Shown piece after piece: positions 13,701 through 22,720 of a stretch of 64,000 nucleotides of DNA. Position 1 is the first letter of the stretch; each line of letters starts with the position of its first letter. The notes under the pieces are model-generated. The model ran no database searches and had not been told where the DNA came from. It saw only the letters and a program-made list of their open reading frames with translations. A program made the position numbers and the translations under genes. The stretch is from Pipra filicauda (lineage: Eukaryota > Chordata > Aves > Passeriformes > Pipridae), in the NCBI RefSeq assembly GCF_003945595.2, contig NW_024104439.1:208501-272500 (forward strand), written 5' to 3'.

Positions 13701-16700
13701 GATAACTGGTAGAGTCTCTGATGAAACAGAGACATGGACAATAAATTGCTCACCTATTTCTGGATGCCAATGAGGAGGTTTAATTTCCTTCCATCGAGGA
13801 AGGAATTTTCTTCCATCTTCTGCCTGCAATGATAGCATAGCCTACAGTTTGCAGACTTACTGGGACTAATCATCCAAAGTAGTTGTTTGTTCATTCTAAA
13901 CATAGGTGAAGGAAGGTGCTCAATGCTATGGGAATAACCAAACACTATGAATTTCTAAATCAACATACACCCATTTGAAGCAACAGTGGAAAAGGAATAG
14001 CACTGTACTCAAGTACTGAAGAGGGATTTCAAAAGGAGAATGAAAGCTTTACCAGCGTTTGTTGATTATAAACAGAGACACACTTATCTTCACAGAACAG
14101 GCATTTTCTGTTCTCAAGGGCATCAGGGAAAAAAATTTCACTTTGAAATAGTCATAAAGTTGAGAATTTATCTAGTTTTTCAGATTTCAGTCCCCCTGGC
14201 TGCCACAAAAGGTGTGATCATAACGTGGTCATATAATGCCCTGCCCAATGCTTTATAATGCCAACTCAACTTAATTCAGGAGTATTTTCACTCCTAAACA
14301 GTTCATCATATTACAGATGATATAAAAACATCACAAATTTAACACAGGAAAACAATCCATTCTCTTCAGCGGAAGCCAAAGCTTGCAAGGAAGAGAAACA
14401 ACCAAGATTAAAGAGAATGGCAAGTTATGAAAAGGAACTTTTTAGGTATATGGAAGTTTTGAAAAGAATCCTACAAAAACAAACAAACAAACAAACAAAA
14501 AAAATCCCCACAACCAAAAAACCACTAAGAACTTGTCAATGCAGGTAAATTCAACAGAATAGAATTTAGACTTCAAGTTAGGAGGACAGAGGAAACAGAT
14601 TATAAGAGAAGGGATACTTTATGTCAACTATTTAACAAGAAAGGTAGATGACAATAGCAAAATTCAATGTCTTCTTTGCTCAAGTCTTCGTAAGAAAATT
14701 AATTAGGAAAAATATTTAGGGCAATTAATTTTTAACAAAGAGTCAGAAGTGTAGGCTAGCAAAGAAAAATACTAGTTAAATATTTATATAAATTCAATGT
14801 ATTCAAGTCAGCAGAATATGACAAAATTGATCCAATTTCCTGGAAGAACTAGCCAAAGTAATTACTGAATCATGAGAAATAACTGCAGAGATCTTTTGTA
14901 GAAAATTAAGATCACAGAAGACTGAAGTCAGGCAAACAGAAGGACCTTAGATGCTTTTGATCAAACACGCAAAGGTTTCACAATAAAGCTGAACTATTAA
15001 GGCAGCTGTTTACTCCTGCAGTGGTTAGTCCTGTTCCCTCCTCCCATACTGCCAGCCTGGTTCTGGAGCTTGTTTGACCTCTTAGTGAGCCAGTTTTACT
15101 GAATCATCTTTCGCTTCAGTTCCCTAGATGAACTAGCTGCTCATCAAGGGGCTGGCGAAGCACAAAGGATATCATCAACAATTAACCCTTCCAGCAGCAG
15201 CAGCCAGTTGTTACCTCCTCTCAGTCACAGTATGAAGTCTCACCCTAGTTTTGAGAGGCAGAGAGAAGGACGTGAGAACAAGCCATCAAACATCACTAAC
15301 TGCATTATAGGATTTAGAGTGCAACCATTCTTCCTAATGCAGCCTAAACTTGCTGGGTAATTATATAACACAAAGATTTGAAAACATTCTTTGGCTGCAG
15401 TAACTCCACAAGAGAGCAGGAAGTTTGAAATCCCTAACAGCAAGACCAGGTGTCTTGTCTCTGGGAAAGGCCCAGCCAAAATTTAATCGCCGTCTGTATC
15501 TAGACCAGAGTCTGCTACTTCAGTAGTCCTGATCTTGAAGCTATTAGAAGTAACAATCAGCCAGCACGGATTTGTTTAGAAAAAAGAATCTGATTTCCTT
15601 TTGATAAGTAAACTACTTAAAAGGAAGATGATACAGATCACAATTTCTCCATGATTTTTGATAGTTTTGCCCTACAGAAAACTAATACAGTCTGTAGGAA
15701 ATGGCAGGGTAGCTCAAGCACTTGCAAACAGTGCTCTCAAGCCACAGCTACCAGCCAAACCACAATGGGATTTTCAATATATGATCAGTCGAAACCTGTG
15801 CCGCCTCATGATGGATACGATACTTTCAGCCACAGCTGGGAAAGCAGGAAAGTTGGTAATACACAAGTGGCACATTCTCGAGTGTGGGAAACACAAGATC
15901 ATAATGCGACAACCGAAACTGCCTCTACTGGACATCAACATGCTGACTTGGACGAGTGCATACTTGTACAGGATAGGAGTCTAATGACAAATATGAAAGG
16001 AAATTTGAGTATCAGTCCTCAGAGAAATATGGGATTATAGACGAGCACAAAGCGAGTATGCTGCTGTTAAAAAAAGACTGCAGAATAACAAATCTGCTCT
16101 ACTCAAAACCAGCGTTGTCCCGTTTTGCACAACAGATTTCAGGAAAACACAGACATAATTAAGCTGAGGTTTCACAGTAGCTTAAGTCAATCTAGTTGCT
16201 GGCTGTCACAGTCCCCCCTCTGCCTCACGCTGGCTTCAGTAGTGACCTGACCAGTGCTTGCTGGCAGCACTACATCAACACAAAAACTAGCCTGCTTCAG
16301 ACAAAAAATGTTTTCTGCCAGCTTAGAGCCTTTGTGAGTCACTTCAAGTGCTGATGGGAGCCAGAGAGGCAGGCAGTCGTAATAGCAGCAGTCAGATAGC
16401 TTGAACTGTTAGAGAATGGCAGCTTAGTCCTGACAAAAGCAACAAGTACGCTGGGGTACAGAAAGCGTGACCCATGTGATGAAGTAGAATGAATCAGTTT
16501 GCTCGGGACAGAGAACACATAACCAAGATGGAGGACAGGCTACAACTGCAAATCGGCATAAGATTGTTCTGAAAACGAAGAACGGTTCACTAGAGACAGG
16601 AAAACAGAATCTGCTCTATTTGTAGCAAAGATGACGTCAGGCATTAGGACAAGCTTTTTAGCTATAAAGACTGTCTGCTATAGCACTCCACTGCCTACAG

Positions 16701-18889
16701 GGGGGACATCCTCTAAGCACTTAAAGAATCTTCTTATCATCAGAATAGGAGATAGATTTGATAACACTGTGGATTTCCTTAATAAACAGACTTTTAGTTA
16801 CTCTTATTATCCAAGTCCAGGGCACTGTGTACAACACAGGTAAAACCCACCATTTAAGAATGCAGCAAAGGTACAGTGAGATATCTGACAGCAACAGCTA
16901 ACAAAGTAGGATAACTTTCCTAACACACCAAACATTTTAAATGTCCAGTTTACTGTTCTGTCTCACATAAAGTCCTGGAAGAACAAAATAAACCGTGTCT
17001 CTCTGTCCCAAAGGATTATTTAAATGCCTACACACTTCATCCATCAGTAACATCAAAACTCTTGCCCTGAAAAGCAGAGCATGGATGCATCCATTTCAAC
17101 CTCACTAACATTTGGTGGAATTTAGCAAATACAGACGCTAACAGACAGCAACTACACAGTGTACAGGGAACCCGATGAACACAGGTAACAGGGAATTCAC
17201 AAAATTAAAGAATCCTCAAGGTCAAACTAAAGTTATAAAGAGCACGGCTTTAGAGATTATAAATGCCATGCAAGCAGAACTACAGTCTTACCTAATTACA
17301 GCATCTCAATCACACAAGTAGGAAAGTTTTCCTGGAAGTTTTTCTAGTGCAAGGCTAGCATTACTCTAAGATAAAAGTCATAGGCGAGGCACAGAGTTCA
17401 AGTTCTGAAAAAGGGTTAAAGGATGCAACAATGAATGCTTTAAGAAAAAAGTGCTTTTCATTCACTTCTTTGAAGGAAAAAGGGAGCAAGCAAATTCCTG
17501 TATAAAAACTGCAAAAAATCAAATATGATGATCATTACAAACTGGATAGTTTTAATCAAAAATTTTTAGGAAAAACAATCATTCCCGCCCAGGTAATTTT
17601 ATCAGTTGTGGTAAATTTGATCAAAACTTTGTGGAAGGCTCAATAAAAGTAAAAAAATATGTCTACAGGAACAAACCCCAAATGACAACAATATCTGGAG
17701 GTTTAAACAAAACCTGTTCGGTTACTGCCAGCAATATGCTGATATGGTTACTGGGGGTCATGGCAGAGGAAGAGCCCCAGGTGCTTGTTTCCCTTCAAGT
17801 AAAATCCACTCTGTTAAGACATCGTAAGTTTTCCTGCCGCCACGGCTTGAAGTTAACTGCAAATGCACCCACAGATAAAAGGTAAAGTGAAACTACACAA
17901 GGTCTCACCTTCTCCTCTCCCTAGACCCTCTGCTCAGCCCGTTCAGTAAGCTAACCTAGCCAAAAAACAGCTCATGTTTTCTTTACCCGATCAGCAAATG
18001 GAACGGGCTCACACGAAAGGGCCTGGTGAACTCCAGACCACTGCAAGGTGGCATGTGGAAATCGGGAAGGAAGCATGAACTCCCCCATCCTGCTGGCAGC
18101 AGTAAGCTATTATACTGTCTCTCAAGTAACTTCACCCTTCTTTTAAACTTGTGTTAGCCAATCTGGTTCTCCCAACAGCTATTTAAGCCCACAGACGGGA
18201 GGCACTAGTTCTTTCAGTAGGAGTGCTGGCTGTGAAGTATTTGCCCAAAACCCTCCCACCGCACTCAAAGCTGCTGCAGGGAAGTTTGCCTTTCAGGTGA
18301 CACACCAGTCTTGGTTACTAACTACCCTGACGCCAGAACAAAAATTATTTTTTGTCTACGAGCAAAACTGCATATATTTAAAATAAAAGAACGCACCTAG
18401 GGTACCTCTAAACCACTCGCCAGTTAAACGCTGTGCATAAAATCGCAAGCATAGACCGTGAGCGGGCAGCACGCACAGTGTCCTGCCTGGCAGGACAGAC
18501 TGACAAACACCGCCGGGTCTGCCTGCTCAGAGAGCGCCAGGACGGCGGGGCGGCTCAGCCGGTGCCCGGCGCTGGAGGGCGGGACACCCGGCCCTCGGAG
18601 CAGCCGGGTAGGGCAGCAAGGGGAGCCCCGGCCCGGCGCGGCACCGCGGCGAAGCGGCACCCGCAGCCCCGGGAGTGGCCGGACAGCGCCCGGTACGAGT
18701 TGCCAAAGGGGCCGGGGCGCTGACAGCTGCGCACTCCTCGAGCCTGCCCTCCCGCCCTCCCTCCCGCCCCGGGGCAGTGCGGCGAGGGCTGCTGCCGTGC
18801 GCTACCTTGTCGCAGTAGAGCCCCACGAGCTGCTTCATGCGCCAGTGCGGGGCGGAGAACACGTCCACCTCCTCGGGGAAGGGAGCCAT
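1550..18889 (-). CDS. FBXL5: FBXL5, 5' part of gene (coding exons 1–5)
   Basis: FBXL5 is the substrate-recognition subunit of an SCF (SKP1–CUL1–F-box) ubiquitin ligase. It senses iron and oxygen through an N-terminal hemerythrin domain and directs degradation of IRP2 (IREB2), so it sits at the centre of cellular iron control. Five coding exons on the minus strand splice in frame: 18889–18806, 6869–6654, 4939–4844, 4059–3876 and 1732–1550, all GT–AG. Together they give about 254 residues: hemerythrin-like domain (about 1–160), linker, and F-box (about 204–250). The iron ligands known for human FBXL5 are all present: H15, H57, E58, E61, H80, H126, E130. The leucine-rich repeats and the C-terminal cysteine-rich part must lie left of position 1. 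The gene is divergent from BST1. Identification rests on near-identity to the family over all five exons. Confidence 0.97.
1733..3875 (-). other. FBXL5: FBXL5 intron 4
   Basis: A 2.1-kb AT-rich intron between exons 4 and 5. No exon-like frame, tandem repeat or recognisable transposon was seen. Confidence 0.85.
3876..4059 (-). CDS. FBXL5: FBXL5 coding exon 4 (end of hemerythrin domain and linker)
   Basis: Residues 133–193 plus one base. The exon begins [21 protein letters not shown] after the acceptor CTTTAG. It runs through the I-A-Q-H-C-S-Q-K motif and ends ...SVDEKADQ before the donor GTGAAG. The phase-1 end joins exon 5 as a Glu codon. The continuation past the donor (GEASN then stop) is intronic read-through. 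Confidence 0.94.
4060..4843 (-). other. FBXL5: FBXL5 intron 3
   Basis: A 0.8-kb intron. The stretch near 4190–4250 is faintly CR1-like but too degraded to call. Nothing else was seen. Confidence 0.85.
4844..4939 (-). CDS. FBXL5: FBXL5 coding exon 3 (hemerythrin helix with last iron ligands)
   Basis: Thirty-two codons (residues 101–132) beginning [12 protein letters not shown] and ending in H-M-K-E-E-E-E. They include ligands His126 and Glu130. The acceptor is TTCTTCTCAG and the donor GTAGGT on the minus strand; both ends are phase 0. It is too short for a long-ORF scan and was found by reading the reverse complement between exons 2 and 4. Confidence 0.95.
4940..6653 (-). other. FBXL5: FBXL5 intron 2
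   Basis: A 1.7-kb phase-0 intron within the hemerythrin coding region. It contains the exon-like segment at 5499–5630 listed separately. The rest is AT-rich with no recognised repeat. Confidence 0.85.
5499..5630 (-). other. Exon-like open segment in FBXL5 intron 2 (candidate cassette exon)
   Basis: On the minus strand, a TAG (possible acceptor, TTGATGTTGTAG) is followed by 132 bases (44 codons) without a stop, ending at GAG|GTTGGT (possible weak donor). Its length is a multiple of three and both flanking FBXL5 exon ends are phase 0. Inclusion would therefore add 44 residues after K100 without breaking the frame. The translation begins [10 protein letters not shown] and ends [11 protein letters not shown] do not recognise it. 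Mammalian FBXL5 joins exons 2 and 3 directly. An open run of this length can occur by chance, so this is a candidate only. Confidence 0.25.
6654..6869 (-). CDS. FBXL5: FBXL5 coding exon 2 (hemerythrin domain core)
   Basis: Seventy-two codons (residues 29–100) from [12 protein letters not shown] to GLKNVK. They are preceded by a good pyrimidine tract and CAG (minus strand) and followed by GTAAGT. The exon carries ligands His57, Glu58 and Glu61 in the K-M-H-E-Q-I-E motif and His80 in the Y-N-V-H-S-D motif. Both ends are phase 0. Residue 64 is Cys; it is not a ligand. Confidence 0.97.
10793..11037 (+). mobile_element. CR1 LINE 3' end fragment
   Basis: Recognised by the CR1 3' region: a GATATTAGGA start, then GGTGGTTGGGCACTGGAACA, GGCTCCCCAGGGAAGTGGTC, TGGGTCCCTTCCAATTCAGC, and the terminal repeat ATTCTATGATTCTATG. 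It is a 5'-truncated copy, the usual form for CR1, antisense to FBXL5 in intron 1. The minus-strand frame through it is not a gene. Confidence 0.93.
11935..11972. repeat. A/C-rich low-complexity run
   Basis: Interrupted A runs with CC and CCC steps; simple sequence inside FBXL5 intron 1. Confidence 0.7.
13050..13076 (+). repeat. Poly(T) tract, 27 bases
   Basis: Uninterrupted T run in FBXL5 intron 1. Read on the transcribed strand it is poly(A), but no retroposed gene is recognisable next to it. Confidence 0.9.
14476..14503 (+). repeat. (AAAC)n microsatellite
   Basis: About five AAAC units passing into an A run, in FBXL5 intron 1. Confidence 0.85.
15650..16640. promoter_or_regulatory. CpG-retaining block with a perfect CRE in FBXL5 intron 1 (candidate regulatory element)
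   Basis: Unlike the surrounding intron this block keeps many CpG dinucleotides; I count about nine between 15780 and 16060 and more up to 16640. It ends with the palindromic cAMP-response element TGACGTCA at 16632–16639. Two overlapping plus-strand frames (129 and 108 codons from about 15651) are open here, but neither resembles a known protein and I do not call a gene. CpG retention often marks germline-unmethylated enhancers or promoters; that reading is inference. Confidence 0.3.
18806..18889 (-). CDS. FBXL5: FBXL5 coding exon 1 (start codon, first 28 residues)
   Basis: The ATG is at 18889–18887 on the minus strand. The 28 codons begin [16 protein letters not shown] and end LYCDK, followed by the donor GTAGCG. 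His15, the first di-iron ligand of the hemerythrin domain, is encoded here. This start is chosen because the [11 protein letters not shown] opening is strongly conserved in vertebrate FBXL5. The exon lies inside a CpG island; long open frames on both strands around it are a side effect of GC richness. The intron that follows is in phase 0. Confidence 0.97.
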
Positions 18890-19059
18890 GTTCTCCCCAT
18901 GGAGCCGCGCCGCGGGCGGCGGCGCGAGCGGCGGCGCGAGCATCCACACCGCGCCTGCGCCCGCCCCGCGTGACCGCGGCCGCCGGTGCCGCGCGTGCGC
19001 CGCTGGCCCCGCCCCTGCCCCCCTTCCCCGCGGGCAGTGGCGGTCGCTGGGCCCGGGAT

Positions 19060-19184
19060 GGGGCTGCCGTGCCTGGGGGTTTCCGGGGCTGCCGTGCCTG
19101 GGGGTTTCCGGGGCTGCCGTGCCTGGGGGTTTCCGGGGCTGCCGTGCCTGGGGGTTTCCGGGGCTGCCGTGCCTGGGGGTTTGC
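19060..19184. repeat. 25-bp minisatellite, five tandem copies
   Basis: Copies start at 19060, 19085, 19110, 19135 and 19160. The unit reads GGGGCTGCCGTGCCTGGGGG plus TTTCC; the last copy diverges at its end (TTTGC). The copies are otherwise identical. Because 25 is not a multiple of 3, each frame reads through all three phases and no stop occurs. That explains the periodic Gly/Pro-rich open frames on both strands; they are not genes. The array lies 171–295 bp upstream of the FBXL5 ATG. Confidence 0.97.
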
Positions 19185-19315
19185 GGCGCTGCGCTGAGTT
19201 CTGCTTTGGAGGCACACCTTCGGGGCCGTTCAAGTGCGCTGACGTACTGCCCGACCTGAAATCGTGCGCCTTGGCAGCGCTGAGTTAGTGGCTTGTGGAT
19301 GTAAGGAAACAATTT

Positions 19316-19828
19316 ATAGAATCACAGAGTCGATTAGGTTGGAGAAGAGCCCTGAGATCATCGAGTCCAATCTGTGACCGAACACCACCGTGTCGACTGG
19401 ATCGGGGCACCGAGTGCCACATCCAGTCTTTCCTTAAACACCTCCAGGGACAGTGACTTCACCACCTCCCCAGGCAGCCCGTTCCAATGCCCAATCACTG
19501 TTTCTGTGAATAAATTCCTCCTTATGTCCAACCTAAACCTCCCGTGGCACAGCTTAAGATTGTCCTCTCATCCTATCACTACTTACCTGGGAGAAAAGGT
19601 CAACCCCCCCCGGCTGCAACCTCCTTTCAAAGAGCAATAAGGTCCCCCCTGAGCCTCCTCTTCTCCAGAATAAACACCCCCAGCTCCTTCAGCTGCTCTT
19701 CATAGGATTTGTGCTTCAGACCCTGTACCAGCTTCACTGCCCTTCTCTGGACACACTCCAGCACCTCAGTGTCCTTTCCTGAATTGAGGGCCCAGAACTG
19801 GACACAGTACTTGAGGTGTGGCCTCATC
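19316..19828 (-). mobile_element. CR1 LINE 3' fragment, minus orientation
   Basis: Starts with the reverse-complement CR1 tail ATAGAATCACAGAGTCGATT, then GAGTCCAATCTGTGACCGAA and CTGGACACAGTACTTGAGGT. Internally it carries the familiar CAGCTCCTTCAGCTGCTCTT and TCTCCAGAATAAACACCCCC phrases. About 510 bp, 5'-truncated. The minus-strand frame ending in the ...[10 protein letters not shown] phrase is a remnant of the element, not a host gene. Confidence 0.95.
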
Positions 19829-22550
19829 GAGAAAGGTCCTAGAAAAGCTATTTGTGCATATAGCAGTCTAAAATTTATGGTACTGTTTTGCTGATATTGA
19901 GACAGCATTTCTGAAGGAAGACTTTATTTGTACTTTGCAGCAAGAGGGACAACTCCCAGTTGCCCAACCAGGAAACCATGAGAAGCTAGGAGCTGAAAGA
20001 AATCTGCTATGCTATAAAACACAGTCATTACAGAAACTGAACTAAATATGTGTGTTTACAGGAAGTAAAGGAAATGCTTCACTGAAATACACTGAGGAGA
20101 TGACAACATCAGGAATAAAGCGGGTGTGGCAGATGAACTGGTGTTTGTGAGGGAAAATGTGTGATGGGTCCTAAACTAGGCTGCAGTGGGGAATCTGTGC
20201 CCAACTTTTTGCAGTATTTGTGCCAAATAAGCAGAGTTAAATGTGTTTGTTTAACATCCAAGGCAAATGGACCAGGAACACCTGCTTGTGATACTCATCT
20301 GCCCATGCAACATTTCGAAATAAGCAGGAACACTTGGCAGAATTGAGATCACACATGGATTTGACAAAAGGTGGAACTGTCAGCCAACATGGCAACATGT
20401 ACTAAAATTGTCCACAAGTGTTGCAATGTGTAGTAAATGTCCCAAAAGTACATTGTCAAACATAAACTAGATGGAGCAGGCCTTTCTGACTAAAAACTAT
20501 TACTATAAAATATCTATGTTGCAGATATTAAATGTGTTAGAGCTAGCTACTTTATAGATGTAAGCAGTTAATTGTAAACACATTGAAATATTCTGAGCAA
20601 AGGCACATGACTTTTTAGTCTAGTATTGCTCAACATACTAGTGCTTGAGAATAAAATACTGGTAAAAGTAGTAAATAGTGACCGGAGAAGGAGAGATCAT
20701 GTTATGAGGGTTATCTCGCTTACATGTGCACCATAATCTTTTTATCTCTTTATCTAAGGAAATGAGGCTTAAGCAATTGCAGTCTTGGGTGTTTCCTTTT
20801 CCATGCATGCTTTCCACCTCGATGGACTTTTGAACATGCTGGCCTACTTAATCATGTCTGCAAACATGTACAAACCTTGGAAGGTTGAATTCATACAGCC
20901 TTGGGGGGGAGAAGCAGTTACACATGTCAGCAGTTGCACAAGAAAAGGAAGGCAAAGCACAGGTATTATGCAGCTGGCTAGCCAGTGCATGGTTGTGTTT
21001 ACTGCTTGGTTAGTAAGCACACCTCTGGGTTTGGGCTTGAGCATGTCTTTCACAGAGAGTGTGTCACAGCACATAAGGGAGCAAGTGAGACTGGTGTTAC
21101 TGCTGGAGGTAGAATCATGCACTGAAGACACAAACCCTTAAGAAACAATGTTTGAAGTTCAACGCTTACAGAGGAGCTTGGGAATATGAGCAGTTTCAAT
21201 GTCATGTTTCCAGGCCTAAAGCATGTAGTCATACAGAATTGAGGTTATTCTGTCATCAATTCATGCCTGAGTTGTAATAGAGGATTAACGTTCCCACCTG
21301 TTACACCTTCCTTCTGCTGGAAGTTACCACTCCTATCTAATAGAAAGAATGAGAATATGTAGGTTCCTCATCTTCCCGGGCTTCAGAATACAAACATATG
21401 CTGAATTTCATGGTTGTTTGGGTTAATATTCAGATTGTGAACTCGAGTATCTCCAGAGCAGATATGCTGCAAATTTGGCTGACTGATTCATTGGCAATAA
21501 CTTCTTCTAGGAGAGAGGGACAGAGAGCAAGGGACAGTGATCTGCATACAAAGCATGAATTGCCAGACCTGCCTTAGAAATCTGAGTCCATGGGCAAATT
21601 ACTCGAAGGTTGAATTTTTTTTATCTTTTTAAGGAAAAAAAATAGTGTGGTTGTATTTGCATACCACAGAATATTTACTCTGAAGATTAGATTAATTAAT
21701 GTCATTTCTTGATCTAATGAAGTACTTAGGGAAAAGAACCTGGAGGAGAATAACAGTATGCAGAAGTTGAAGAGGTCTGTTTAGTGCACAGGATATGTGT
21801 CAATCCTTTTGCTTCTTGTACTGATTGATTCATGACTGCAAGGCAGTTTTGTTCATGAGGACATGATACAAGTATCATCACACCAAAATGTTGCTGTCAA
21901 TATCCAGGGGAGAGATGGAAAAAAAAGCTGACTAATCTTACCCTTATGTGTGATACAAGATCACGAGGACTTGGGTATTTATGCTATCATTGCTATATTG
22001 GCATATTTTAGATATTTATTTTTTTTTTTGTTCTTGATATGTATTTCAGCTTTTTTTTCAGCCATTAGAGAAATATGTGCAAAAAGTATAATCCTTTTAA
22101 AATTAAAAGAAACTGTTTAAAACATGTTGCTTGCAAGCACTTGTGATGGTTTAGGGAGGTGTAGCTCAGCAATGACTATTAAGTGAACCAAAGGCATCCT
22201 AAGTACTGAAGTGGTAAGGTTTTTTTTCCTCACTTTACTGAAATATATTGCAGTACTCCTTAGTTATCACCAGATGGCCTTGAAAGTCTCTTTTTTTCTA
22301 AAGTAGGGAGCAGTGTAGACACAAGGAAGTGATGTATCTGTGTGCTGCAATCGTTCCAGGAAACAGCTGAGTTACAGTTCCCAGCAAGGTTTTGTTTTCC
22401 TCCAAACTTTTGTGTACAGAGCTAGAGCTGGAGCTAGTATTGACAATCTTAAATGTTAAGCCTGCCGGTTTCCTTTTAGATTGTATCATTTAACTCTCCT
22501 CTTTTTTTTATTTCCCCTTTTTTTTTTAAGAACTTGGATTGCCAAGAACC

Positions 22551-22720
22551 ATGATGATGAGCCTTTTTTTGCCTCTTTTACTTGTGTCTGTTCTGTTTAT
22601 GAACAGCTTCTCAGAAGTGCGGGGAAGGAAATGGAAAGGTGAAGGTACAACTCAAAACCTGGAAAGTATTGCCATTGGAAGATGCTATGATTATATTAGA
22701 ATTGTGAATCCTGCTGTTGG
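22551..22720 (+). CDS. BST1: BST1 exon 1 (signal peptide and N-terminus)
   Basis: The start is taken at the first of three consecutive ATGs (22551). The open frame runs upstream to a TTG at 22539, which is not a credible start. [12 protein letters not shown] is a signal peptide; the mature part includes K-W-K-G-E-G-T-T and the G-R-C-Y-D-Y motif with the first family cysteine. It ends GTTGG|GTAAGT in phase 2, the same position and phase as CD38 exon 1. Confidence 0.93.

Larger units (their letters stand above)
6870..18805 (-). other. FBXL5: FBXL5 intron 1
   Basis: A 12-kb first intron with no coding exon seen. It holds a plus-oriented CR1 tail (10793–11037), an A/C-rich run (11935–11972), a 27-base T run (13050–13076), an (AAAC)n run (14476–14503) and a CpG-retaining block (15650–16640) with a perfect CRE. 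The rest is AT-rich unique-looking sequence. Confidence 0.85.
18430..19270 (-). promoter_or_regulatory. FBXL5: FBXL5 CpG-island promoter and 5' flank
   Basis: Dense CpG sequence surrounds FBXL5 exon 1 and stops abruptly near 19270. Upstream of the ATG (higher coordinates) there are NRF1-like palindromes GCGCCTGCGC at 18951–18960 and GCGCGTGCGC at 18991–19000, and a CCCCGCCCC (Sp1/KLF) box near 19007. No TATA box was seen, as expected for a broadly expressed CpG-island promoter. The transcription start is probably between about 18900 and 19050, but this cannot be fixed from sequence alone. Confidence 0.75.
18890..22550. other. FBXL5–BST1 head-to-head intergenic region
   Basis: About 3.7 kb between two divergent start codons. 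It contains the FBXL5 promoter, the 25-bp minisatellite and a minus-oriented CR1 (19316–19828), then AT-rich sequence to BST1. A T-rich tract ending in AAG at 22530 precedes the BST1 exon 1 start and could be either part of the promoter or an acceptor for an upstream untranslated exon. In human the gene FAM200B lies between FBXL5 and BST1; nothing like it is seen here. Confidence 0.8.

Noticed and set aside
18433..19312. Many long overlapping open frames on both strands (up to 261 codons) around FBXL5 exon 1
   Set aside because: They are by-products of a GC-rich CpG island and of a 25-bp repeat that has no stop in any frame. Only the 28-codon [11 protein letters not shown]… exon within one of them is real.
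19627..19908. 93-codon minus-strand frame ending …[13 protein letters not shown]
   Set aside because: It lies inside the CR1 element at 19316–19828 and shares its phrase with the CR1 at 28861–29369; it is transposon-derived.
22539..22550. Upstream extension of the BST1 frame to 22539 as a start
   Set aside because: The codon at 22539 is TTG. The first ATG of the frame is at 22551 and begins a normal signal peptide.
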